The notes: a model not told the origin generated them from the letters alone. A stretch of DNA of 64,000 nucleotides from Aculops lycopersici (GCA_015350385.1 WNKI01000003.1:2517799-2581798); one strand, 5' to 3'; shown: positions 53,467 through 63,234, counted from the first letter of the stretch. Made by a program: numbers and translations.

Positions 53467-55113
53467 TCAATCGTGAACTAAAGGCAACACAAGCGAGCGA
53501 CAATATCTAGCTTCCTGTGCGACTGTAGAGAAGTAGCGGAGCATAAGGGAGGGCGTCTTATGATCCACATTTGCTCTTGCTTCAGCCTGACGAGGCGAGC
53601 GATCGTTAATTAACGAGCAAATGTCAAAAGTGGAGCGATTGGTGGGATAAATTTCAGCTCCATGTTGTTCACATTGAATCAAAATTCCTATGATCAAGTT
53701 GAACAAATCATCTGACATGTAAATCATTTGATTGCAGTGGCTGTCAAGCATGCAAAGTATGCAACGCTTCAGGTAAAACCATAACGTGTAATCTAACTTG
53801 AACTTTAGCGGTCTCATGGACTTGAACATTCTATTTAAACCAAATTCATGATTGTTCTTAACACAATAGAGTGTGCCGATTATGGCATTAATTGTGGCTA
53901 AATGCATTGTTGCTTTAGTTCGATAGTTGTAAAACTTTTTAAATTGTAAGGTTTCTACTAGATACTCTGGAATCAAGCCAAATTCATCAACCACCTGTAG
54001 TTCCTCCTGCTCCACATCCTTGATTAACCTTTCAGCTTCATGATTTCTTCCAGTTAAAACGTAACTCACACAGAGATTGCCCAAAATTACAGGATCTATC
54101 GAGAGTAAACTCTCTCCAGTGGATTTTGGTAGGAAGTCCTCAAATAATGTGACGCATTCCTCAAATCTGGTGTCCTGCATAAACAATGAATTCACGAGGA
54201 TCACTTTAATTTGATCAGCCAAATCCAAATTTGACTCAAATTTCTCACAAAGTTTCTCTATAATCTCGTATTGATTGCTGTGCCACAACAAAGAGACTAA
54301 ATGACTGAACACCACTTGTAAAAATCGCCTTCTTTCCAACTCGGCTGAATCCTCGAGGATTAACTTTTGGATTAAACTCTCAAGTTTTCTGATAGTCGCT
54401 TCCGGTTGCTTTGTTGAAATGTCATCTCGAACAATCTGTAGATATTCTAGAGTTAGCTTGCTGATTTTAGCCCCCATTTGCTCTCCCATGTCTCTAAGAA
54501 TAGCATCAAAACCTTCCGGCTGTCTGAGCATTAGGTGAGCAAGCAAATTGTTGTAATAAATCTCATTCGGGTGGCATCCAAATTTTGGCGTTAATTTGGC
54601 GAGATAACAAAGTTTATCAATTGAATCATTTCTTTGGCTGGGGTCAATGAATTCATAAATGGCATAGTTGTGCAAAGTCACGCAATCAAATTTGGACTCA
54701 TCCTCGATCTCTAGTCTGTCTAGTGTTTCCTTGCATTTACTAGAGTCGAGCTCCAATTTATATTGGGCTGCTGACTTCAGATTGACCACGAGTGCTCTTA
54801 GTTGAGCATTGTCGTCGTTAAGTTTGCTCAATAATTCTTGTACTTCTCCATAATTAGCAAGTCTATACTCACACAAAGCCTTGCAGTATACGATGTCGTC
54901 GGTTTGATCGCCTATTTTGGAGAAACTATCGAGCGCCTCGTGTAAATTTCCCAATGAAGCCTCACAGCTCGCGATGTTGAAGAGACAATTCCTCCTTTCA
55001 GTTTCACCTGACAATTTGCTCAATAAATTCTCGAACAACCTCTTAGCTTCAAAAAAGTTGCCCTCTCCAAATAGACCAACTGCTACTGATTCCTCAGACA
55101 TTTTTTGTTTCAT
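53467..55113 (-). CDS. TTC30: IFT70 / TTC30 (DYF-1), intraflagellar transport TPR protein
   Basis: Intronless, 548 residues; vertebrate TTC30 has about 665. TPR-like helical pairs run throughout. Regions matching the family are FDCVTLHNYAIYE, NNLLAHLML, LANLCVSY-like ILGNLCVSYVLTGRNHEAERL, and the late signature INAIIGTLYCVKNNHEFGLNR followed by WFYLKRCILCML. IFT70 is an IFT-B core subunit that binds IFT52/IFT88 and is needed for tubulin polyglutamylation and cilium assembly. In an arthropod this means sensory-neuron cilia or sperm. The N-terminal third is shorter than in vertebrates and the last 50 residues diverge. An ATG at codon 5 is an alternative start. The gene is head-to-head with CPOX. 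Confidence 0.88.
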   Translation of the reverse strand: MKQKMSEESVAVGLFGEGNFFEAKRLFENLLSKLSGETERRNCLFNIASCEASLGNLHEALDSFSKIGDQTDDIVYCKALCEYRLANYGEVQELLSKLNDDNAQLRALVVNLKSAAQYKLELDSSKCKETLDRLEIEDESKFDCVTLHNYAIYEFIDPSQRNDSIDKLCYLAKLTPKFGCHPNEIYYNNLLAHLMLRQPEGFDAILRDMGEQMGAKISKLTLEYLQIVRDDISTKQPEATIRKLESLIQKLILEDSAELERRRFLQVVFSHLVSLLWHSNQYEIIEKLCEKFESNLDLADQIKVILVNSLFMQDTRFEECVTLFEDFLPKSTGESLLSIDPVILGNLCVSYVLTGRNHEAERLIKDVEQEELQVVDEFGLIPEYLVETLQFKKFYNYRTKATMHLATINAIIGTLYCVKNNHEFGLNRMFKSMRPLKFKLDYTLWFYLKRCILCMLDSHCNQMIYMSDDLFNLIIGILIQCEQHGAEIYPTNRSTFDICSLINDRSPRQAEARANVDHKTPSLMLRYFSTVAQEARYCRSLVLPLVHD

Positions 55114-55538
55114 CTGAAAATATATCTAACACAATACTTGGAATGAATCAGGATGTTAGAAGGACACTTGCACGTGCAAGTAGAATAGATCGCACAATTT
55201 TGTCAATCTCTATGGCAACCTATGGGCAGTGGTAAATGAGTGGTGCAATGAGTGGTGCAATGAGTGCAAAGCGACGCTCGTTGTGAGCACATGGACTTCC
55301 ATTGGATCGAGCTTCATCTTGAAGATAGAAATGGGCCACACAAAATTGGGGCTCAATCTCTGGGTCTCACAAGTAGCCACTGTCGCGCAACAAGTTGTTG
55401 CACTATCTTCGTGAACTATTTGGCCAGCAAGGAAGATGTAAATAAATAACGCGATACGTCCTGTCATTTTTATTGGATTCACCATCGACTTGCGTATTTA
55501 CACAAATCCTCACCACAATTTCAACGTTCCTATCCAAA
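55114..55538. promoter_or_regulatory. Putative bidirectional promoter of IFT70 and CPOX
   Basis: A 425-bp gap separates two divergent ATGs. It contains a tandem gagtggtgcaat repeat (about 55238-55262) and no clear TATA box. Shared regulation is inferred only from the head-to-head arrangement. Confidence 0.45.
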
Positions 55539-56762
55539 ATGATCGCAATAATTCCAAGAATCAGCTTGACTCAAGGTCGACTTCGATCGACAGGATTATC
55601 AATCTTGGCACTATCACTATTTGGCACAAAGAACAGCTCCGCCCCACTGAGTTATGGCGATTCCCTCGAGATTGAAGACTTTACTAAGCTGGATAATCCC
55701 GATAGTTTCATGGCCGAACCAATAACTAAGAGGGATGTACTTAAACAAGAGACTAACATTATGAGAAGACGAATGGAGATTTTCATTCTCAATGTTCAAA
55801 AGAATGTCTTCTCGGCCTTAAAAAAACTTGAAGAGGATGAAGCTGCCAAGAGTGGCAAACAATTTCTACCTGAGGTTCCAGATAAAGTCGACGACATGAT
55901 CTCAATCGACAGGTGGGAACGAGAGGAAGGTGGCGGTGGAATCACGTGCATCATTCAAAATGGTCGTGTTTTTGAGAAGGCAGGTGTAAATATAAGTGTA
56001 GTCTATGGAATGCTACCACCTGCTGCCGTGCAACAAATGAAGAGCCGTGGCAAACAATTCTCGAGCTCAATCACTGACAAGACTCAGATTCCATTCTTTG
56101 CTGCTGGGGTTAGTTCCGTTATTCATCCAAGGAATCCAAATGTCCCCACCATCCACTTCAACTACCGCTATTTTGAGGTCCAGCAACCATCTAACGCGGA
56201 CGGCTCACAGGAAAACTCAATGTGGTGGTTTGGGGGTGGGACTGATCTAACACCCTACCTGTTGGACGAATCTGATTGCAAACACTTTCATTTGGAGCTC
56301 AAGAAGGCTTGTGATAAACACGATGGCGGATATTACAAAAAGTTCAAAAAATGGTGCGATGATTACTTCTTTATTGTGCATAGAAAGGAGCGGCGCGGGG
56401 TGGGTGGTCTATTTTTCGATGATGTCGATTATCCAAACCAGGAGAAAGCTTTCGAGTTTGTCAGAAGTTGTGCTCATCATATTCTACCATCCTACTTGCC
56501 ATTGGTCCAGAAGAATATGCACAAATCCTTTACGGAAGAGGATCGCAATTGGCAACTTTTAAGAAGGGGGAGATATACAGAATTCAATCTAGTCTATGAT
56601 AGAGGAACTAAATTTGGTTTGTTTACACCTGGCGCTCGCTATGAGAGTATTCTGATGTCGCTGCCTTTATACGCCAAATGGTTGTATTGCCATGAACCAG
56701 AGCCAGGCTCTAATTATTCCAATTTAATGAAAGTTCTCAAGGAGCCCAGGGAGTGGGTTTGA
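55539..56762 (+). CDS. CPOX: Coproporphyrinogen-III oxidase, oxygen-dependent (haem biosynthesis)
   Basis: Intronless, 407 residues from the ATG at 55539; upstream in-frame codons are open only from a TTG. The N terminus (RISLTQGRLRSTGLSILALS) is a basic, Ser/Leu-rich mitochondrial presequence. The family core is intact: GGGGITCIIQNGRVFEKAGVN, HPRNPNVPTIHFNYRYFEV, MWWFGGGTDLTPYL, RGVGGLFFDD, YTEFNLVYDRGTKFGL and GARYESILMSLP. It converts coproporphyrinogen III to protoporphyrinogen IX in the intermembrane space. The presence of a full gene is relevant because several mites and ticks have lost parts of haem synthesis. Confidence 0.97.
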   Translation: MIAIIPRISLTQGRLRSTGLSILALSLFGTKNSSAPLSYGDSLEIEDFTKLDNPDSFMAEPITKRDVLKQETNIMRRRMEIFILNVQKNVFSALKKLEEDEAAKSGKQFLPEVPDKVDDMISIDRWEREEGGGGITCIIQNGRVFEKAGVNISVVYGMLPPAAVQQMKSRGKQFSSSITDKTQIPFFAAGVSSVIHPRNPNVPTIHFNYRYFEVQQPSNADGSQENSMWWFGGGTDLTPYLLDESDCKHFHLELKKACDKHDGGYYKKFKKWCDDYFFIVHRKERRGVGGLFFDDVDYPNQEKAFEFVRSCAHHILPSYLPLVQKNMHKSFTEEDRNWQLLRRGRYTEFNLVYDRGTKFGLFTPGARYESILMSLPLYAKWLYCHEPEPGSNYSNLMKVLKEPREWV

Positions 56763-57224
56763 TGCTGTTGATGCTATTCTTTTGGTTTTCTGCCATCCAC
56801 GAGGATGATTATGATAATAGCAATAGTGATAACGGTGATGCTTGGATGGCTTTGATTTGTAAAAGAAGCTTATCAGCTTAAGCTGGTTGATATAATATAG
56901 AAGTTTGTCTAGGTCCCGCGAGAAGAAAATATATCCTATTGATCATGTATATGACCTCTATCAATCTTTTTGTCTTTACATCCGTATTGTTCCCTATTAG
57001 AATTGTGAAATCTGTCTTTCCTGGTGATCTCTTTTCCTCTTCTCCACTTAAGCTTCTTTTTTATGCCGCCACCTTGGTTGCCAAAGCAGCATATGACAAC
57101 GACGACGACGGTGATGCTGTTTTTGTTGATAATGATGCGATCTATTTGCTTCTGTTTTACGAGTACAAGACAGTGATAATAATAATGATATCACCACAAA
57201 TATAATGATCTTCATTAATTAAGG
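56763..57224. other. Convergent 3' flanks of CPOX and Dr1
   Basis: AT-rich, with GAT/GAC-type repeats (about 57095-57115). No gene or clear AATAAA seen. Confidence 0.5.
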
Positions 57225-57716
57225 TCAACTCTTGCTCATAGAACTCGTATCGTCGGCTCCATCGCCATCACCTCCGACGCACGTATTTAGCATGCCCTGC
57301 ATCTGAGACCATTCTTCCTGCTCTTGTGCCTGCTCTAATCTAGCCTTATTTATAAGCTCTTGCTGTTGTTTCAATAATTCCTCTTCAGGTATACCGGTAT
57401 GCTCTAATTTTGTGCTCTGTCTCTTTTTCCTACCCTTGCACGCGCTATCCACAACCTCGGCCACCTCCTTGTACTCAGGCCAACCTAATCTATCGAAAAC
57501 AGCCAACACATGATCACTTGCTATAGTTTTCTTTTGCTGTTTATCGCAAACTTCATTTGCCTCACTAGTTACAATATGTATAAACTCATTACAACAGCGT
57601 AATATGATTTCTCTTGTCTCATTGCTAACCCTAACATCAGGTATGACATCTTTAACAAATTTGTTTATGGCCGCACGAGGGATATTCAAGTCCTCATCTT
57701 TGGAGTCTTTATCCAT
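57225..57716 (-). CDS. Dr1: Dr1 / NC2-beta, TBP-binding transcription repressor
   Basis: Intronless, 163 residues. The histone fold (about residues 10-85) reads LNIPRAAINKFVKDVIPDVR, CCNEFIHIVTSEANEVC, KKTIASDHVLAVFDRLGW. It is followed by the conserved Q-rich repressive helix region GIPEEELLKQQQELINKARLEQ and EEWSQMQ. Dr1 pairs with DRAP1 to form NC2, which binds TBP on DNA and blocks TFIIA/TFIIB. The tail ends in acidic residues and Ser. The vertebrate Gln/Ala tail is shortened here. Confidence 0.96.
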   Translation of the reverse strand: MDKDSKDEDLNIPRAAINKFVKDVIPDVRVSNETREIILRCCNEFIHIVTSEANEVCDKQQKKTIASDHVLAVFDRLGWPEYKEVAEVVDSACKGRKKRQSTKLEHTGIPEEELLKQQQELINKARLEQAQEQEEWSQMQGMLNTCVGGDGDGADDTSSMSKS

Positions 57717-58262
57717 GATTAGACTGTGATTGTGGTATGCGGTGGTATCGTTAGTAATTCAGTCAGGTTTCAGGAGTACTGATCTCGATCGATGACTAAT
57801 ATGGTTTAATGATAGTGCAACAATTCTAAAAGTACTGAGGCAGGAAACGAATACTATCTCGTTGAGTGGCCTTAGGGTTTCTATTTTATCCCGATATAAT
57901 AAATACAAATCATTTTCTATTGGTGGTTCTATGTCGTCGTCTTTTTATCTTCGTCATACAAATACAATAACAAGCAACATTTTGGTTGTTTATATTTGCC
58001 ACTCGCATTATAATTCTGTGTTTACACTGCATGTCATAGTCAGACTCAAACGCGCAGCGCGAAATGAGAATCCATGCGGAAAGTCGCGCAGCTTGATCAG
58101 TAAATGAGAGGCGAGTTTCAGCACTTTGTAACAAGAAGGCAAGCTACTTTGTTCTTACCTAAACTTAGATTCAGCCACAACTAATACAATTTTTGATCAC
58201 CCTTGCAGTATGAGCAGACATTATTAGCTATATCCAGAGTTTAAGAATCTCATACGAGGATC
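57717..58262. promoter_or_regulatory. Divergent promoter region of Dr1 and NDUFAF5
   Basis: 546 bp between the two ATGs. Holds one copy of a 68-bp dispersed sequence (58024-58091), also present upstream of IBA57. Confidence 0.45.
58024..58091 (+). repeat. 68-bp dispersed repeat, copy A
   Basis: Begins ACACTGCATGTCATAGT and ends GCGCAG. About 59 of 68 positions match copy B at 63235-63302 without a gap. Flanks on both sides are unrelated. No inverted ends or tRNA boxes are seen. Confidence 0.85.
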
Positions 58263-59162
58263 ATGTTTTCCTCCGTAACCCAGAAAGTCAACACAAAGCT
58301 TATTTTCAACAAAGCCCTCAGAGTCAAGCACCTCGATTGGAGTTCTAAGAACAAAGAGGCGCACCTATACGATTATTTACGTGACCACACTGCGAGAGAT
58401 ATCTGTGATAGAATCGATGATTTGACAGGCGAAGATAGTAGGGTTATATGCAATATAGGCGCGTGTTCAGGTTTAATAACGAAGTACCTAAATCCAAGCA
58501 AAGTGACCTCTCTAATTCATGTTGACGTATCACCGGGATATTTAAGAAGATGCATGGAATCTGATGCTGCAATAGCTGCCAAATATCCCATCGAATATCT
58601 GGAATGTGATGAAGAAGAACTACCCCTGAAGTCAGACTTTGCTGACTTGGCCATTAGCTGCCTAAACATGCACTGGGTCAATGATCTGCCAAAAAGCTTC
58701 AAGAGAGTCAACACAATTCTCAAAGACAACTCCCCATTCATCGGATGTATTTTGGGTGGCGATACTCTTTATGAACTTAGATCAAGCCTACAATTAGCAG
58801 AGTTAGAAAGATTAGGAAAGTTCGATTTACACATCGCCCCCAAGACTACGGGTCAAGACATGGGATTGATCATGCAATCTAGCGGCTTCAAGCTAATCAC
58901 TGTTGATATTTCTCAAATTCAAATCTGTTACCCATCGATGTTTGAGCTAATGTTTGATCTACAAGGTATGGGCGAAAATAATGCCTCCATTGAAGGGAGC
59001 AAGCACCTGAATAGGGATGTCTTACTAGCCTCCGCCGCCATCTATCAGAGTCTCTATGGTCGGAGTGAGGCCGACGGTGGCGGTGTGCCGGCAACCTTTC
59101 AGATGATCCATTTTATTGGATGGAAAAATCCCACAAAAGCGACGCCACTTCGAAACCAATAG
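58263..59162 (+). CDS. NDUFAF5: NDUFAF5, mitochondrial complex I assembly methyltransferase-fold protein
   Basis: Intronless, 299 residues. A SAM-binding class I methyltransferase fold has motif I VICNIGACSGLIT and an acidic strand-2 end IHVDVSPGYLRR. Family marks are ISCLNMHWVNDLPKSFKRV, PFIGCILGGDTLYELRSSL and SGFKLITVDISQIQICYPS. The last of these corresponds to the C-terminal sheet found in NDUFAF5. In mammals it hydroxylates NDUFS7 in the matrix, early in complex I assembly. The N terminus (FSSVTQKVNTKLIFNKALR) is basic and could target mitochondria. An AATAAA lies 35 bp past the stop. Confidence 0.94.
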   Translation: MFSSVTQKVNTKLIFNKALRVKHLDWSSKNKEAHLYDYLRDHTARDICDRIDDLTGEDSRVICNIGACSGLITKYLNPSKVTSLIHVDVSPGYLRRCMESDAAIAAKYPIEYLECDEEELPLKSDFADLAISCLNMHWVNDLPKSFKRVNTILKDNSPFIGCILGGDTLYELRSSLQLAELERLGKFDLHIAPKTTGQDMGLIMQSSGFKLITVDISQIQICYPSMFELMFDLQGMGENNASIEGSKHLNRDVLLASAAIYQSLYGRSEADGGGVPATFQMIHFIGWKNPTKATPLRNQ

Positions 59163-59987
59163 TTTCCAATATAAAAACGGAATTATTGGATTCCCGAATA
59201 AAGTTAATTAGCACCTTGACCTCACAGAAAGCTGTAGATAAGTGCATGTTTGAGAACTATTCTCGAATGAGCAAAAGAAGATAACTGAGCTAAATGTGCC
59301 TCTCCCGGTAGTATAACATATGAGCATTTTTATGTTACCTATCACAAGCTCGATAAGTTAGCCCGGGGATTATCGAGCTGATTCAACCGGAAATCCACTC
59401 TGGAGGCTAACAGCATTTGATTGCAATCAACAATCAATTGTATAGAGAAAAAAGGCTCACTAAAAATAATCCTGAGCGATTTTTTCAGAACGAATTTGCT
59501 CTTTTTTCTCAGATATAAGGTTTCAAAAAAGTCACGTAAAAGTGCCAATGAACGGATGTTTGATTCGATAGATACACTAACACCGATTGTCGTGGTGATT
59601 TGAGCCTCGTCCAATTGTTACAAATTGAAATATTTTCGGCCAACTGGAGGTGGACAAGAGAGCTAGTCGCTAGGTGCCAAGGTCGATGTTTGACAAGATC
59701 CAATTTGATGGGAGAGCCCCAGCCAACGGGAAAAGTAGTTGAGTACGAAAAAAGTAAAGAAAGTTTCATAATCGGGTTTAGACCAATTGTTTGAAAGGTC
59801 ATCATCATCATGTGTAATAAAACAACCGGCCACCAGGTAGGTTACCGGTTGCTGTGCACGATTCGCGGGCTATTCTTGGACAGATATTGTACAACTATCG
59901 CCCTTGGGTAAAGTCGCATCACCATGAAAGTATTACATACACATTGTGTACATGTTCAAATCTAGATGGCGGCGCCTCACTGAATGC
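59163..59987. other. Intergenic stretch after NDUFAF5
   Basis: No gene recognised. Open stretches on both strands are short and unlike known proteins. Confidence 0.5.
59197..59202 (+). terminator. Polyadenylation signal of NDUFAF5
   Basis: AATAAA in CCCGAATAAAGTT, 35 bp downstream of the stop. Confidence 0.7.
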
Positions 59988-60308
59988 ATGTATAGTATCA
60001 TAAACGCTGTGTTGGTGGTTGGTTGCGCCGCCGCTGTCGCTGGTTCTCCCTCTGTCCCGCCTGTGTGCTTCAGGGATTGCCGCTTGGCAACCCGCAAGCC
60101 GCCCAGTCGGATACCCTGGCCGCGGCCCGCAAACGCATTGCGCCAGATGCACGTTAATGACAGCCCAGCGGGCGGGTCGATCGGGGCGGCACCGTCTGAT
60201 TCGCCGACTCCACCGAGGCTCAAAGGAGCCATGGCTTTTGTAGACCACATTAGAGCATCGGCAATGGCAACCACAGCCGCCCCAGCGTCGCCACTACCTG
60301 AAAAATAA
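59988..60308 (+). CDS. Possible small secreted Pro/Ala-rich protein in a GC-rich island
   Basis: An ATG at 59988 gives 106 residues beginning with a convincing signal peptide (YSIINAVLVVGCAAAVAGS). The mature part is rich in Pro, Ala, Arg and Ser with two Cys near its start (VCFRDC). An AATAAA lies 114 bp after the stop. The stretch 60010-60300 is far more GC-rich than its neighbours and is open on the opposite strand too. A CpG-rich promoter of the downstream PPCDC gene, or foreign DNA, are therefore real alternatives. No family recognised. Confidence 0.3.
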   Translation: MYSIINAVLVVGCAAAVAGSPSVPPVCFRDCRLATRKPPSRIPWPRPANALRQMHVNDSPAGGSIGAAPSDSPTPPRLKGAMAFVDHIRASAMATTAAPASPLPEK

Positions 60309-60717
60309 CAACAGCAGCGAGCGGCACCATCGGAGAAAATCCCAGTTCTAAAGCGAGGCGAAATATATATACAAATTCAACTTTTAAATCAACAAACCAC
60401 ATCTATCAATTGTAACCTCGAAATAAACACCTTTTGAGTCGACAAAGCTTGTCGAACTTGGTGCTGGCTGCAGTAACTAAACGTACTACACCGAGTGAAC
60501 GTGGCAACCAGAGGATCCATTGGCTGCAGGTGGACTATAAGGTTTCTAAATTTGGTGACCAAAAAAGAAATTATATTATCCAATTCATCTTTGATCTCGA
60601 CCCCGATGATAAGAGAGTTCAACCATTCAAGAAAGTTACGTAATAGATGCCTATGAAAACAAAACCCGACATTCGCACAGGTGCTATCATTAATTCGATA
60701 TTCTCGAAAATAACACA
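60309..60717. other. 5' flank of the PPCDC fusion gene
   Basis: Contains a (TA)n run (about 60364-60372) and AATAAA at 60422-60427. A 69-codon plus-strand open stretch (60434-60643) and a 109-codon minus-strand one overlap each other. Neither starts with ATG in a way that convinces me. Confidence 0.4.
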
Positions 60718-62970
60718 ATGAGAACTAGGAACCAAATACGTAGCGCCGGCCAGCTCATCGAGGATGTTTCACAGAAGCAACTTAAAACTCAAGGCAAAGC
60801 TCAGCCTATCAAAACATCGACACAATCCACGATATCATCTACATCATCATCATCCTCACTAGCAAAAACAAAAACATCGACTACCAACAGCAACAACAAT
60901 AGCCTCTTGGCTAGGGAACAAGATCCAACATCAAGACGACAGGCGAAACAGTTAGCAGTGGCCAGAATAATCGCCGGCTCACATGGAGCAACCACTTGTA
61001 TCAACAACAACTCAATCCATAAGTCAGTACCAAATCGAAACAATCAGACGTCGAGCGATGTCCAGCCATCTGCTTCAGTACCCTCAACTTCATCGCCCTC
61101 TCAGCCTACTCCACAGACCTCATTGCTTGATTTGACACAGAACTCTCGTATGAAGTCGCGCTCGACCGAGTCACTGAATCGGGAACCTCTACCATCCAAG
61201 AACAGCCAGCAAATGGACAAGCCATCTGCTACAAAATCCATGACATCCAACAAGTCACCAGTTGCATCCGAAGATGTGATTGATGGGCCCAGCACATCTT
61301 CTCGAACGGCAAGCAATAATACAACTGAATCAATCCAAAAGACTAAAAACAAGACTTTTAATGTACTGATCGGCGTGACCGGAAGTGTTGCAACTATCAA
61401 GCTAGCCGAATTAGTGAAAAAAATTGATTCCATGTTCCCGAGAAAATACGCAGACAAGTCCATTGGTACAACAGGCCAAGCTAGCGTTAGTATTCGTATT
61501 GTTATGACAAAAAATTCTCAACATTTTGCAAGCAAAAGAGAGCTAATCAAGTGTCTCAGTGATGAAGCAGTAGAAGTTTACGATGACGACGACGAGTGGC
61601 TTGGATGGAAGAAGATCGGCGACCCAGTCTTGCACATCGAACTAAGAAAGTGGGCGGATGTCATGGTGATCGCGCCGCTTGACGCCAATACCATGGCCAA
61701 GCTTGCCAACGGAATTTGCGACAACCTGTTAACGTGTACGGTTCGCGCTTGGGAGGTGGCCAAGCCACTTATTTATTGTCCAGCGATGAATGTACACATG
61801 TGGGAGCATCCAATCACTAGAGAGCAACTTTGTAAGTTGCAATCCTTTGGATACCTGAGAGTTGACTGTGTTGAAAAGAGGCTAGCTTGCGGTGATGTTG
61901 GAATGGGTGCAATGGCACCGGTTGATACCATTGCCAACAAGGTTGTTGATTGTTTAGTAAAGCCTACCGCCAAAAGACTGCCAACATTGCCAATGTTTGT
62001 TCTCAACTCACAGCCAACATACCCGATAATGACGACGAATAGTGCCACGAGGGCGCATGGATTGCAAGCTAGTCCCCCCAAAAGTGGTATTGTGATCAAG
62101 AAGATACCAAATAGCAACTTCCGGTTTGCACAACCTGCTCCTATGCAGTCACCAACAGCCAGTGCTGGCCAGCCTTCGATAAACATAAATTCAGGAATCA
62201 GTCGTTTGCCTAGACCTCATATAACTATTGTTCGAAAACCAAGTGACAGTCATGTCTTGACTCCGGGACTCATAACAAATGGCGACTCGCCGCAAATTGT
62301 AAAGTCAGTCAATAATATAGCAGCGGCTAGTGGAATGGATTGCATGATCAAGAGAAGCAATACAAATCCAATCGAAGAGGCAATGATTGTGGAAGACGAC
62401 AACAACGATCTTGAGGATTATGAAGATGATGATGACGATGATCAGGAATCATTCGATATAGATCCAACTAGAATGCTCGAGCAAAGTATGACAACTGGAG
62501 AGGATCTTGGAGACATCTTCAACCACCAAAGAGCAACCATCAACATTCCAGGAAACGATAGCAGCGCTATATCTCTGAACCAGGCCATGCTTATTAATTC
62601 AAATCAGACTAGCAATGGAGGTAGTGGCAATCTAAACCTGAATAACATATCCATCTCAAGTTTTAAATCCGGTTGTGGTAGTGGCTCTAGTATTTTGGCT
62701 AGCACACCCAAGACAATCGATAACAATAACTCTACTATGCTAAACACAACCAGATTTCTTAACAATTGTTTCGACGCAGGCCGTGGTTGTTACACTTGCA
62801 AGATATGCAAGAATCATTACAAGAATAGAAAGTCAATGGCTCGACATTGGAAAGAGCAGCATATTCAGGGTAACATCTATCAGTGTAGACCCTGCGATGT
62901 CTCATACAAGAGGAGGGAGAAACTGATCAAACATTACAAGGAGCGACACCCCGGCGTTAATATCGGATGA
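60718..62970 (+). CDS. Phosphopantothenoylcysteine decarboxylase fused to two C2H2 zinc fingers
   Basis: One uninterrupted 750-residue frame. Residues 1-213 are Ser/Thr/Asn-rich and disordered. Residues 214-415 are a complete PPCDC (coenzyme A synthesis, step 3): flavin-binding GVTGSVATIKL, catalytic His306 in GDPVLHIELRKWADV, APLDANTMAKLANGICDNLL, PAMN with Asn358, and ACGDVGMGAM with the acid Cys391. A low-complexity linker follows, with an acidic block (about 559-582). The C terminus has two classical fingers: C694/C697/H710/H715 and C723/C726/H739/H744. Animal PPCDC is normally about 190-220 residues without fingers. The long N terminus and acidic segment recall yeast Hal3/Sis2, which moonlights as a phosphatase regulator. 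The finger pair suggests nucleic-acid binding, which is inference. Confidence 0.93.
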   Translation: MRTRNQIRSAGQLIEDVSQKQLKTQGKAQPIKTSTQSTISSTSSSSSLAKTKTSTTNSNNNSLLAREQDPTSRRQAKQLAVARIIAGSHGATTCINNNSIHKSVPNRNNQTSSDVQPSASVPSTSSPSQPTPQTSLLDLTQNSRMKSRSTESLNREPLPSKNSQQMDKPSATKSMTSNKSPVASEDVIDGPSTSSRTASNNTTESIQKTKNKTFNVLIGVTGSVATIKLAELVKKIDSMFPRKYADKSIGTTGQASVSIRIVMTKNSQHFASKRELIKCLSDEAVEVYDDDDEWLGWKKIGDPVLHIELRKWADVMVIAPLDANTMAKLANGICDNLLTCTVRAWEVAKPLIYCPAMNVHMWEHPITREQLCKLQSFGYLRVDCVEKRLACGDVGMGAMAPVDTIANKVVDCLVKPTAKRLPTLPMFVLNSQPTYPIMTTNSATRAHGLQASPPKSGIVIKKIPNSNFRFAQPAPMQSPTASAGQPSININSGISRLPRPHITIVRKPSDSHVLTPGLITNGDSPQIVKSVNNIAAASGMDCMIKRSNTNPIEEAMIVEDDNNDLEDYEDDDDDDQESFDIDPTRMLEQSMTTGEDLGDIFNHQRATINIPGNDSSAISLNQAMLINSNQTSNGGSGNLNLNNISISSFKSGCGSGSSILASTPKTIDNNNSTMLNTTRFLNNCFDAGRGCYTCKICKNHYKNRKSMARHWKEQHIQGNIYQCRPCDVSYKRREKLIKHYKERHPGVNIG

Positions 62971-63061
62971 CGACGACTGACATACAAACGAAATCCGTTC
63001 CGAATTTACACTTCAGACAATTATTATGACGAATACCATGATTGACCCATTCAACACTTCC

Positions 63062-63067
63062 AATAAA
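63062..63067 (+). terminator. Polyadenylation signal of the PPCDC fusion gene
   Basis: AATAAA in TCCAATAAAAACTC, 91 bp past the stop. Confidence 0.65.
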
Positions 63068-63234
63068 AACTCGAGCACTCGATGAATACATGAATGACCC
63101 AATCGATATCGATATGTTTCAAATATACTTATACCTTGCCATTGATAGAAGCTTCTCTGATTATTCTTCAACTATAGTGATGACGTGGCATTTGAAATTT
63201 CCGTCTTGAAAATTGTTTTCTAAATTTGGGCCTA

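Noticed and set aside
55210..55485. Minus-strand 91-codon frame with a signal-like start (MTGRIALFIYIFLAGQIV) between IFT70 and CPOX
   Set aside because: It occupies the compact divergent promoter, has no TATA box, ends in a simple His/Ser repeat derived from a tandem gagtggtgcaat sequence, and resembles no family. Chance is more likely.
59933..60274. GC-rich minus-strand frame that reads like bacterial DNA
   Set aside because: Composition alone cannot show transfer. No known bacterial protein was recognised, and the opposite strand offers an equally good frame.
60389..60718. Overlapping frames on both strands just before the PPCDC fusion gene
   Set aside because: The two frames compete for the same bases, and the plus-strand one begins at TTG. 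I could not connect either to an exon or family.
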